The notes under the pieces are model-generated. The model was not told the DNA's origin, made no database searches, and was given only the letters and a program-made list of their open reading frames with translations. The translations under genes and the position numbers were made by a program. Of a DNA stretch of 25,886 bases, positions 1-7,446 are shown piece by piece; within the stretch, counting starts at the first letter, position 1; each line of letters starts with the position of its first letter. This DNA comes from DAOTTI01 sp034437795. Lineage in GTDB: Bacteria; Chloroflexota; UBA11872; UBA12225. Location of the stretch: assembly GCA_034437795.1 (NCBI GenBank), contig DAOTTI010000065.1, positions 1-25,886 on the forward strand, in the 5' to 3' direction.

Positions 1-1
1 G

Positions 2-550
2 CACACGGCGGACCTGACCACCCGCGACGGGGCCGCGTCGATGGCGGAGGCCGCGCTGGCCACCTACGGCCGGATCGACGTGCTCTACAACAACCTGGGC
101 GATTCGGCCTTCTCCGGCCTGGCACCCCACGAGACTGACGACGAGGCCTGGACCTACCTCCAGAAGATCAACCTGGAGGCGGCCTTCCTCTGCTCGCGAG
201 CCGTGCTCCCTGCGATGCTCGCCCAGGGCAGCGGCTCGATCATCCACGCCGCGGCCTCAGAACGGGTGCGCCTGCGCGCCAATGTGGGCTACACGGCGGC
301 GAAGGCGGGGCTGATCGAGCTATGCCGGCGCCTGGCGCGAGCCTATCGTGACCAGGGCATTCGTGTGAACTGCATCTGCCCCGGCGGGATCGGCAACGAC
401 GCCACCGTTGCCTTCGACGCGCCGCCGCCCACGCTGGTCCGTGGCGCCCACCCGGCCGACGTAGCCTACGCCGCCCTCTACTTCGCCAGCGACGAATCGG
501 CCTGGGTCACCGGCCAATTCCTGGAGGTGGACGGCGGGCGCGGGCTGTAG
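2..550 (+). CDS. SDR-family NAD(P)-dependent oxidoreductase, 5' end outside window
   Basis: The frame is open from base 2, so the gene begins upstream and the N-terminal nucleotide-binding TGxxxGxG motif is not visible. About 182 residues remain. Visible family marks are a D-L-T segment, NNLG (normally NNAG) at visible residues 30-33, the Asn of KINLE near 57, a Ser near 86, the YxxxK pair at Y97/K101, and the C-terminal VTGQFLEVDGG signature. These are classical short-chain dehydrogenase features, so the protein probably oxidises or reduces a hydroxyl/carbonyl group in the cytoplasm. The substrate loop after the RVNCICPGG strand is short. The substrate cannot be inferred. The neighbour downstream is convergent, so no operon partner is visible. 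Family assignment is firm; function is open. Confidence 0.93.
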   Translation, partial: HTADLTTRDGAASMAEAALATYGRIDVLYNNLGDSAFSGLAPHETDDEAWTYLQKINLEAAFLCSRAVLPAMLAQGSGSIIHAAASERVRLRANVGYTAAKAGLIELCRRLARAYRDQGIRVNCICPGGIGNDATVAFDAPPPTLVRGAHPADVAYAALYFASDESAWVTGQFLEVDGGRGL

Positions 551-647
551 CTGGCCCTCACCTCTCTGGGCGCTCGGCCTGCGGCCGCGGCCCCCATTCC
601 TGTAGAAGTGGCCAGGCTCTGCATTCCCAGCTGGCGCTCCTGCAGGG

Positions 648-761
648 GCATGGCCGGTTATTTAGGTGGAGCCATCACCCTCTCCCTTTGGGAGAGGGAA
701 CCGCTCGCTGGCCGTGAGGGATCCGGGCCAGATTGCCACACCGGAAGCTGGCCCAACGGGC
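648..761. repeat. Interspersed palindromic element, copy A
   Basis: This sits between two convergent genes. It holds a perfect 9-bp stem with a TTT loop (678-698, CCCTCTCCC/GGGAGAGGG), followed by a second inverted repeat, CTGGCC (708-713) with GGCCAG (726-731). It shares GGCATGGCCGGTT at its left end with the copy near 22.34 kb. The rest of the 551-830 gap shows no gene. The element may also serve as a bidirectional transcription end, but it has no T-run. Confidence 0.8.
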
Positions 762-830
762 GAGCCACAGGCTCCATCGCGGCGGGTGAACCGCGTCAGG
801 CAGTACTTGCGTGGCTGGGGCATGTCCGAG

Positions 831-3632
831 CTATCCTCCTGGCGCCGGTGGCCGGCGCGGGACGACGCCGGCGCCGGGTTTGGCCATGTCGCGCAGGGCG
901 AAGTATGCCGGGCGGGGAGTGCGGTCGGGGTTGAGCAGCGAGAACCAGTAAGCGCCCATGTATGGCGGCGTCCAGGGCACGGTGCTGAAATCCAGGTTAA
1001 AGACCACCATGCCGCTGAGCCAGGGCCAATGGCGGTAGGCGTACTGGAATGCGCCCACCAGGTTGGCGGCCTGCTGCTGAGGGCTCAGCTTGAGCCAGTT
1101 GTACTGCCCCAGGTCGACGGTGGTCGTGTGCAGGTAGCCAAACTCGGTGATCCACACCGGCGTGTCGCCGTCGCCGTGCTCCACCATCACCTGCCGGTAG
1201 AGCTCGGCACGGCGGAAGCAAATGCCGCACCCGTTGGGGTTGCGGTCGGGTGAGGTGTTCCCGCCGTAGGGGTGAATACCGAGCACATCGAAGGTGCCGC
1301 GGGCGCCGGCCGCGTACATCCCTCGTAGGAAGTCAACGTCCTCCATATTGCCGCCATATCCGCCGGTGTGCGGCGCAAGACCGGCCGAGATGACGAGGGC
1401 ATCGGGGTCGGCCCGCCGGATGCCACGGGCCGCGGCGGCGAGGAGGCGGGCGTAGGCTGCGGGGTTAGGCGGGCCGCCCCACTCGTAGTACAGATTGGGC
1501 TCATTGAAGATCTCGTAGGCGGCCGCGATCCCGCGAGCGCGGGCAGCGACGCCGCTGGCGAAGGCCTCCAGTTCCGCCGGCTGGATGTTCCCGGGCCGGC
1601 CGATCCGGCTGGCGCGGCGATCAAGGCGCACATCGAGGCGCACGATAAGCTGCAGGCCATTGGCCCGGGCCGCGGTCAAGAAATGGTCGAGGTCGCTATC
1701 CAGGCCGAATTCCCACGCGAAGCTGCCGGGTACCGGCTGCGTGCTCTCCCAGTCGAGCACGACGTAGGCATGGGTGAAGCCGGCCGCCCGCGCCAAGTCG
1801 AAGGATCGCCCGGGGGCCGCCGAACTATCGGCGATGGTGACACCATAGACGAACGGCCGGCCGGCGCCACCAGTATTCGGGGCGGGAGCCTGCACGACCG
1901 CGGGAGTGGGGAAGGGCTGAGGGAGCGCGTGACTTCCCGTTGGCGCTGATCTGGAGGAAGCCTGCGGCGCAAGGGGAGTGGGGGAGGGGGGCACCGGTGC
2001 TGGCGCGACGGCGGCCTCGGGCTGCGGCGGCAACACCGCCGTTGCCGTCGCGGGAGGCGGCGCCTGGAGTGGCTGCGGCGGGCAGACGGGGCTCTGGGGC
2101 GTTTCTGGGATCTGCGGTGACTGCGGCGATTGAGGTGACTGCGGCGATTGATGTGACTGCGGCGATTGAGGCGACTGCGGGGTTTGGGGCGTCTGTGGGG
2201 TCTGCGGCGCTTGTGGGGTTTCGGGGCACAATGGGCTCTGTGGCGTCTGAGGTGGGCAGGCGGGGCTCTGCGGAGTCTGCGGGGTCTGGGGCGACTGTGG
2301 GGTCTGCGGCGACTGTGGGGTCTGCGGCGACTGCGGCGATTGAGGCGTTTGCGGACTTTGCGGGGTTTGGGGCAACTGGGGTGACTGAGGTGTCTGGAGC
2401 GTCTGTAGGGTCTGCAGGGTCTGGAGGGTTTGGGGTGTTTGCGGCGACTGCAGGGTCTGTGGGGTCTGTGGGGTCTGGGGCGTCTCAGGGCAGAGCGGGC
2501 TTTGGGGTGACTGCGGTGGACAGCTGGGCGTCTGCGGGCTCTGCGGTGACTGCGGCGATTGCGGTGACTGCAGTGATTGCGGTGATTGCGGCGATTGGGG
2601 CGTCTCAGGACAGAGCGGGCTCTGGGGCGCACCAGCGGTGGCGGTCGGCGTGGCGGTGGCCGTGCTGGTCGGCGTGAAGGTCGGTGTCGCGGTCGCGCTG
2701 CTGGTCGATGTGACGGTTGGCGATGGGGTAGCCGTGGCGGTTGGCGATGGGGTAGCCGTGGCGGTTGCGCTTGCCGTCACAGTGCTCGTCGCGGTGGCCG
2801 TCAGCGTGGGTGTCGGGGTACTGCTGGGCGTGGCCGTGCTCGTTGGTGTAGCCGTCGGGGTGGCGGTGCTCGTCGGCGTCGGCGTAACCGTAGCGACCGC
2901 TTGTACCATCGTAGTGGCCGGGGCCACATTATTGGTGGGGTTGGGGTCGGGGTCCACACGGCTGAGGGCGACGGCCACATTGGTCAGCGTGCCCGCCACG
3001 ACCGGCCGGACGGCGATGAAGCGCAGGGCGAAGCCGCCGGGCGCCAGCGATCCTACTGGACAGACCACCGCTGTGACCGGCGGTACAGGGGCGGTCACGC
3101 AGCCGGACGAAGCTGCCAGGAACGTCACCGTCGCAGGGAGGGGATCGATCAGGAAGACGTCGTCTGCCGGATCGGGGCCGTAGTTGATGGCTGCAAGGGC
3201 ATACACCAGCGTCCCGCCGGCCATTACAGGATCGGGGACATCGAACTTCAGCGCGGCCAGGTCGGTCGGGGCCTGCTCTGGACCCGGCGCAGCGGCGGCG
3301 ACGAACCCCGCTGCCACAATCGCCCGCCGCGGATCCACGGGGAGCGGCGGCACCGGTCGCGGGGGCTCTCGATCCTGGCGCCCCTGGGCTCGCTCCCGCA
3401 GGCGCTCGATGGCGGCTAGCCCGGCCGCGCGCAAGGCCGCCCGCACGTGGGCGTCGCGCTCAGCACCGCCGGTCTCGTCAGGGTCCTCCAGACCGGCAGG
3501 GTCAGTGGCGCCGGCCTGAAGCGCCCTGTCGCCGGATGCGCCGCCGGCGACGGCCGGCGCGGTGTTGAGCCACCATGCAAACCACACAAACAGGAGAAAG
3601 GGCGCGGGGGTGCGCATGGCGTGCCTGTTCAT
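831..3632 (-). CDS. Secreted modular glycoside hydrolase (clan GH-A-like) with DUF11-type domain and repeat linker
   Basis: The protein has 933 residues when started at MNRHAMRTP, the Met directly before a hydrophobic signal segment (residues 11-29). A longer open frame upstream adds 56 non-signal-like residues and was not chosen. Order of parts: signal peptide; a DUF11-like beta domain (about 123-245); a Thr/Ala/Pro/Ser linker (247-335); a Pro-Gln-Ser/Thr tripeptide repeat (336-520) with six regularly placed cysteines; a Pro/Ala linker; and a TIM-barrel hydrolase (about 594-915). The barrel has IFNEPN (acid/base E711) and WITEFG (nucleophile E830), the retaining clan A arrangement seen in GH5/GH39-type enzymes. 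The exact GH family and substrate are not clear. It probably acts outside the cell or at its surface on a polysaccharide or glycoside. It lies downstream of the FAD oxidoreductase on the same strand, behind its own probable promoter. Confidence 0.88.
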   Translation of the reverse strand: MNRHAMRTPAPFLLFVWFAWWLNTAPAVAGGASGDRALQAGATDPAGLEDPDETGGAERDAHVRAALRAAGLAAIERLRERAQGRQDREPPRPVPPLPVDPRRAIVAAGFVAAAAPGPEQAPTDLAALKFDVPDPVMAGGTLVYALAAINYGPDPADDVFLIDPLPATVTFLAASSGCVTAPVPPVTAVVCPVGSLAPGGFALRFIAVRPVVAGTLTNVAVALSRVDPDPNPTNNVAPATTMVQAVATVTPTPTSTATPTATPTSTATPSSTPTPTLTATATSTVTASATATATPSPTATATPSPTVTSTSSATATPTFTPTSTATATPTATAGAPQSPLCPETPQSPQSPQSLQSPQSPQSPQSPQTPSCPPQSPQSPLCPETPQTPQTPQTLQSPQTPQTLQTLQTLQTLQTPQSPQLPQTPQSPQTPQSPQSPQTPQSPQTPQSPQTPQTPQSPACPPQTPQSPLCPETPQAPQTPQTPQTPQSPQSPQSHQSPQSPQSPQSPQIPETPQSPVCPPQPLQAPPPATATAVLPPQPEAAVAPAPVPPSPTPLAPQASSRSAPTGSHALPQPFPTPAVVQAPAPNTGGAGRPFVYGVTIADSSAAPGRSFDLARAAGFTHAYVVLDWESTQPVPGSFAWEFGLDSDLDHFLTAARANGLQLIVRLDVRLDRRASRIGRPGNIQPAELEAFASGVAARARGIAAAYEIFNEPNLYYEWGGPPNPAAYARLLAAAARGIRRADPDALVISAGLAPHTGGYGGNMEDVDFLRGMYAAGARGTFDVLGIHPYGGNTSPDRNPNGCGICFRRAELYRQVMVEHGDGDTPVWITEFGYLHTTTVDLGQYNWLKLSPQQQAANLVGAFQYAYRHWPWLSGMVVFNLDFSTVPWTPPYMGAYWFSLLNPDRTPRPAYFALRDMAKPGAGVVPRRPPAPGG
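2073..2627 (-). repeat. In-frame Pro-Gln-Ser/Thr repeat tract with paired cysteines
   Basis: About 185 codons encode mostly PQS or PQT triplets. Three blocks each open with SPLCPETPQ and close with a Cys-Pro-Pro-Gln. The cysteines are residues 341/371, 381/459 and 469/517 of the hydrolase. Block lengths are 30, 78 and 48 residues, all multiples of three, and the joints between blocks are always 10 residues. Codons vary synonymously (CAG/CAA, TCG/TCA, ACC/ACG/ACT, CCG/CCC/CCA/CCT). Variant triplets such as TLQ occur in runs, which suggests local duplication. Confidence 0.9.
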
Positions 3633-3975
3633 TCCCGCATCTGTGCGTTCCGCGTACTCCGGCTGAGCGCCTGGCGAGCCGCTGCCGGCGGCGACACCAC
3701 TTAGCGGGCATGGAGCGACGAGCAAACGAGCATAGGGTGCAGCGGCTTGCCCCTCCATCCGGCGCTGCCGGCCCGTTACGAATGGCCGCCATTCCGTCAT
3801 GCGGCGCGACGCCGGCTCAGTGTAGCCGGGCGCGCAGGGGGATGCAAGGTGACAAATGCGCCGCGCGGTGGAGATCTGGTGGTGATGTGGTAAAGATGCG
3901 CTCCCGCCGGCCGCTTACGGTCAGCAAGATATGCCACGGTGGTCGTCCTAGCTCGGTGCCACGATGATCACGGCC
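3633..3975. other. Intergenic region upstream of the glycoside hydrolase
   Basis: This 343-bp gap separates the 3' end of the FAD oxidoreductase gene from the hydrolase start, both leftward. It contains one plausible leftward sigma-70-type promoter, listed separately, and would give a leader of roughly 180 nt. I see no gene, interspersed element or clear terminator here. Confidence 0.6.
3819..3847 (-). promoter_or_regulatory. Probable promoter of the glycoside hydrolase
   Basis: On the minus strand, TTGCAT is followed by exactly 17 bp and then TACACT, a fair match to the -35 and -10 boxes in otherwise GC-rich DNA. Transcription would start near 3812. This is a sequence match only. Confidence 0.4.
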
Positions 3976-5103
3976 TCATACGCTGACCTGCACGCAGCGG
4001 GCGGGACGGAAGCCGGTCAGGCGCTCGTCCTCCTGCCCGGTGGTGATCTCGTACGCCACAAGCTCTCCCAGCAGCGGGGCCAGGGTGATCCCGCTGTGCG
4101 TCACCGCCAGGTAGAGGCCAGGGCGCGCCGGCACCGGTCCAACGATCGAGAAGCCATCCGCCGGCATGGGACGCACGCCCACACGGGCCTCGACCACACG
4201 CGCGCCGGCGGCGGACGGCAGGAACTGGCGCACGCGACGCAGCAGGTCGGTGCAGCCGGGAAGGGACGGATCAGGCACCGTTTCGGGTGTGACGGTGGCA
4301 TCCGTCTCGCCGGACTGCAGCACCAGGCCGCCTCCGGGCTCGGGACGGAAGTTCATCCCGGGGACGTGTACTACCCGGCTCACGCCTTCCGCCACCGGAC
4401 TGGTCACGGCCAGCAGCCCGCAGGTCGGCGCCAGCGGAACGTGCACCCCCGCCGACGCGGCCACGCGGTCGGTCCAGCGCCCGGCAGCTATGACCACCCA
4501 CGCTGCTGAAACGTCGTCGCCGCTGGCCAGCCGCACCCCGGTCACACGGTCGCCGCGGCGCATGACGGCAGTCACCGGCGCGCTGGCGCGCACCTCGGCG
4601 CCCAGAGCCGCGGCCGCCTGAGCCACCTCCTGGGCGAAGCGTGGCCCATCCACCCAGGCCTCGTCCGGGCAGAAGGTGGCCGCCGTCATGCCGTCCAGGC
4701 GCAGGTGGGGCTCGAGGGCGCGTACCTGCGCCTCATCGAGCACCTCCACGCGGTAGCCCCAGGCGCTCAGGCGCGCCGCTTTAGCCAGCAGGCGCTCTCG
4801 CCCCGCCTCGGTGTCGGTCCATTCCAGCCCGCCGCCCTCGTACAGCCAGGACGCTGATTCCATCTGGCCGCGCACGTCGTCACGCAGGCGGCGATGCGCC
4901 ACCACGCTCTCGGCATTCAGCCGGTGGTAAGCCAGGGGCGGCTTGTTGTTGCTGTTGACCCAGGCGAAGCTGGCCGCGGACGTGCCCCTCCCAGGCGTGC
5001 CAGCGTCCACCAGCAGCACCTGCGCCCCGGCCTGCGCCAGCCGGTAGGCGGCCGCGGCACCGATCACCCCTGCTCCGATTACGACTACGTCAACGGCAGT
5101 CAT
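3976..5103 (-). CDS. FAD-dependent oxidoreductase, DAO (glycine/D-amino-acid oxidase) family
   Basis: The protein has 375 residues from MTAVDVVVIG, chosen because GGGGAG lies just upstream and the dinucleotide-binding fold begins at once. The Rossmann motif GAGVIG spans residues 10-15, with the ribose-binding Asp near 33. An RGTS segment follows (about 39-42), as in DAO enzymes. The C-terminal part has the GVRPMPADGFSIVGP type of FAD-closing strand. Such enzymes oxidise an amine or amino acid using FAD, usually in the cytoplasm. The substrate is not evident. It is separated from the upstream binding-protein gene by 615 bp with two repeat elements, so it is probably transcribed on its own. Confidence 0.9.
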   Translation of the reverse strand: MTAVDVVVIGAGVIGAAAAYRLAQAGAQVLLVDAGTPGRGTSAASFAWVNSNNKPPLAYHRLNAESVVAHRRLRDDVRGQMESASWLYEGGGLEWTDTEAGRERLLAKAARLSAWGYRVEVLDEAQVRALEPHLRLDGMTAATFCPDEAWVDGPRFAQEVAQAAAALGAEVRASAPVTAVMRRGDRVTGVRLASGDDVSAAWVVIAAGRWTDRVAASAGVHVPLAPTCGLLAVTSPVAEGVSRVVHVPGMNFRPEPGGGLVLQSGETDATVTPETVPDPSLPGCTDLLRRVRQFLPSAAGARVVEARVGVRPMPADGFSIVGPVPARPGLYLAVTHSGITLAPLLGELVAYEITTGQEDERLTGFRPARCVQVSV

Positions 5104-5266
5104 GTGCTCCCCAGCCAGCGAGCGCCACGCAGGGCGCCGGACGCCCGGCACCTTCCTAAACCCGGAGCTGCGCCCGCGCCAGCAGTGTAGCGTGCGGCCG
5201 GAGAGCTAACGGCCGGCACCGGCCACGCGCAACAGGTCCGGATCAGGCGCGGCGGACCCGTTTGCC

Positions 5267-5298
5267 GACGCGGAGACGCGGAGACGCGGAGACGCGGA
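5267..5298. repeat. Tandem repeat, 4 x 8 bp (GACGCGGA)
   Basis: Four perfect head-to-tail copies of GACGCGGA lie between genes, followed by a degenerate GAGGGGA. The 8-bp unit would shift frame, which fits a non-coding location. Confidence 0.95.
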
Positions 5299-5375
5299 GA
5301 GGGGACGAAGGCTGTGGGAATGGCCCGTCTCTGCATCTGTCGCTGGTGCCCCAGATGGTCATTGGTCCCAGAGGA

Positions 5376-5459
5376 GCATGGTCGATGATTTACATGTGGA
5401 ACCCTCACCCTGGCCCTCTCCCTGTGGGAGAGGGAACTCCTCGCTGGCCGTGGTGTGGA
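5376..5459. repeat. Interspersed palindromic element, copy B
   Basis: It holds a perfect 9-bp stem with a TGT loop at 5414-5434, preceded by CCCTCACCCTGG and followed by CTCGCTGGCCGTG, the same order as in copies A, F and G. It abuts copy C directly. It lies downstream of the first binding-protein gene. Confidence 0.85.
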
Positions 5460-5520
5460 GCCCTCACCCTCTCCCATAGGGAGAAGGAAGTCCTAGCTGG
5501 CGGTGAAGGATGCGGGCTAG
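5460..5520. repeat. Interspersed palindromic element, copy C (degenerate)
   Basis: This is a second, shorter copy head-to-tail with copy B. Its stem CCCTCTCCC/GGGAGAAGG has an ATA loop and one unpaired position, and it is followed by CTAGCTGGCGGTGAAGGATG. The tandem placement suggests duplication or repeated insertion at one site. Confidence 0.75.
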
Positions 5521-5718
5521 CGACAGCCGGACCTGGTGGCGTGCACGCACACCGGCATGCGGCGATTGCCGCCCTGGCCGACGAACTGGTGAGCCATATA
5601 CAGATATGGAAAGGCAGAGATGGAGGCCATCGAGGCCGGCGAGGCGGACCGACGGGCCGGATACAGATGGAAGGGCAATGGCCGGTTGACGGCCGCCGGC
5701 TCAGAACCAGCCGGCGCA

Positions 5719-7218
5719 TCAGCTGGGCGTCTTGCCCTGGTAGCGGTCGTAGAGCTCCTTGGCGATGGCGTCGTAGCCTGGCTTGGCCCGAGCGATGATC
5801 TCTTTGGCGGTACCCTCCCGCCGGTCCAGCGGCGTGCCAACCTCGCGGCCGTAGTAGTCGCTTAGCTGCGACCAGTCGATGAAGAGGTGGTCGGCGCTCT
5901 CCTGGGAGCGCTTGGGGTCGATCGCGCCCTGCACTACCTTCTCCAGCTCGGCGCGGGTCATCGAAAGAGAGCTGGTCTCCACACGCTTGTACCAGGTGTC
6001 CAGCGCGGCCTTCGTCGTCGGCGGGGTGCCGGTCAGCTCGCTGTACTGGCGCTGCACCTCCGGCGAGGCGAGATGCTTGACGAAGGCCCAGGCGGCCTCC
6101 CTTTCCCTGGTCTGGCTGCTGATCTCCCAGAAGTCGTTGTAGGCCACGTTCTTGTTGTTGACCTGGTGCGGGATGGCGGCCGCCGCCCACTTGAAGTCCT
6201 TGATCACCGACTGGGTCCAGAAGTACCACCCGCCGTTGACGTCCATCGCGTACCGGCCGGCGGTGAAGCTGATGCCGGTCGTCGGGTCGGTGCCGATGCG
6301 CGGTGAGCCGTGGTGCTTCCAGCGCAGGTCCTGGGCAAACTCGTGCCCGCGGATACTGGCGTCGCTATCGAGCTGCGTGCGGGGGGCGATGCCGTTGGTC
6401 CAGTGCTCTGGCAGGTAGGCGTCGCCTCCAAAGTTCCAGGCGTACATCGTCGGGCGCTGGGGCCCGTAATTGAGACCGTAGATCGCCTCCGGCGTGCCCG
6501 GGTTCTTGGTCAGCTTGCGGGCGATCTCCAGCATCTGGTCGTAGGTCCAGGAGCGGTCATCCCAGTCCACCGGCGGGTACTTCAGACCGGCGTCGTCGAA
6601 GAGCTTCTTGTTGTAGAAGAGCAGCGTGCCGAAGGTGGTGAGCTGGGGGATGCCGTAGTACTTGCCCTTAACGCGGAACTTCTCCGGCAGGCCGGTCAGA
6701 AACTGGTTGAGGTCATACCGGTCGCGGGTGATCAGTGGGGTGAGGTCCAGGAGCATGCCCCGCGCCCAGAAGCCCATGTAGTTCTGCCCGAAGCCGAACA
6801 CGTCCGGCGGCGTCCCAGCAGCGTACATGGCGTACAGCTTGGTGGTGTAGGTCTCGCCGGCCGCGGCGGCGAAGACCTCGTGTACGACCTCGACGTTTGG
6901 CGCCACCCGCTGAAAGGTCGGGATGAGGATCTCCTGCTGGCCCCGCGTCTCCACCTCGCCGCCGCGGGTGTAGAAGACGATCCTTCCCTTCACCTCAGAC
7001 GGCTTCGGCGGCGCGCCGCCGGCCGGGCCGCAGGCGGTGGCGAAGGCGGCAAGCACCCCCGCGCCGGCGGCGCCGGCCAGCCGGCGCCTGGTGAGACCAG
7101 GTACAGAGCCAAGGCACGGTTCAGCGACGCGCCTGGCCACGCCGGGCCGCGGCCACCGCGATGACGGCGATGCGCCTGCCACGACGCGTGTGTTGCCCGT
7201 GATGCCCATGGTACCCAT
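5719..7218 (-). CDS. Extracellular sugar-binding lipoprotein of an ABC transporter (SBP family 1), Tat signal
   Basis: The protein has 499 residues from MGTMGITGNT, chosen because AAAGGAGGG lies 9 nt upstream. A twin-arginine motif (TRRRLAG, residues 43-49) leads into a hydrophobic stretch and Cys63 in ATAC, a weak lipobox. So the protein is likely exported folded and lipid-anchored outside the membrane. The mature part has the usual family order: VEVVHEVF, YAAGTPPDVFGFG, a YNKKLFDDAGLKYP strand pair near the hinge, WTYDQMLEIARKL, and the C-terminal WAFVKHLASPE segment. Such proteins deliver oligosaccharides to a membrane permease. No permease is present nearby. It is the last gene of the leftward arm, 228 bp after a second binding-protein gene. 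The ligand is unknown. Confidence 0.93.
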   Translation of the reverse strand: MGTMGITGNTRVVAGASPSSRWPRPGVARRVAEPCLGSVPGLTRRRLAGAAGAGVLAAFATACGPAGGAPPKPSEVKGRIVFYTRGGEVETRGQQEILIPTFQRVAPNVEVVHEVFAAAAGETYTTKLYAMYAAGTPPDVFGFGQNYMGFWARGMLLDLTPLITRDRYDLNQFLTGLPEKFRVKGKYYGIPQLTTFGTLLFYNKKLFDDAGLKYPPVDWDDRSWTYDQMLEIARKLTKNPGTPEAIYGLNYGPQRPTMYAWNFGGDAYLPEHWTNGIAPRTQLDSDASIRGHEFAQDLRWKHHGSPRIGTDPTTGISFTAGRYAMDVNGGWYFWTQSVIKDFKWAAAAIPHQVNNKNVAYNDFWEISSQTREREAAWAFVKHLASPEVQRQYSELTGTPPTTKAALDTWYKRVETSSLSMTRAELEKVVQGAIDPKRSQESADHLFIDWSQLSDYYGREVGTPLDRREGTAKEIIARAKPGYDAIAKELYDRYQGKTPS

Positions 7219-7271
7219 GATGCAGGCCCTCCTTTCCGGCCTCTTCCGACCCTTCTGGCACAAACCGCCTC

Positions 7272-7310
7272 AGGCGCCTCTCGGCAGCGAGGCCGTACCG
7301 CGAGGCGCCT
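7272..7310. other. Inverted repeat between the two binding-protein genes
   Basis: AGGCGCCTC (7272-7280) pairs perfectly with GAGGCGCCT (7302-7310) across a 21-nt loop. It lies in the 228-bp spacer separating two binding-protein genes of the same strand. It could be an RNA-processing or stability hairpin, or an attenuator for the last gene. It has no T-run. Confidence 0.5.
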
Positions 7311-7446
7311 CCCGACAGCAACAGGTTTGTCGATCCAGGTGCTCAGCCTACAGCGAGCCGCATCCTCCGCGTGTCGGCACCGGCGCCCCAGGCCACGCTG
7401 GCGCCCGCTGCCATCGCCCCGCTCTGCATGTGCGTGCCGGGGCGCA

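Larger units (their letters stand above)
5104..5718. other. Intergenic region with repeat elements
   Basis: This is a 615-bp gap between two leftward genes. It contains an 8-bp tandem repeat and two adjacent interspersed palindromic elements, listed separately. Open frames here are antisense or off-frame extensions with no recognisable protein signature. No promoter was convincing. Confidence 0.6.

Noticed and set aside
2073..2627. Possible CRISPR-like or iteron array
   Set aside because: The repeats are 3-codon units without spacers and are in frame within a large gene.
1940..2677. Plus-strand open frame rich in Gly, Ala, Val and Ser across the repeat tract
   Set aside because: It mirrors the PQ[ST]-coding repeat on the other strand. 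The minus frame continues into a signal peptide and a catalytic domain, so that is the real gene.
3633..3800. Longer start of the glycoside hydrolase at 3800
   Set aside because: It adds 56 residues ahead of a clear signal peptide, which would bury the export signal.
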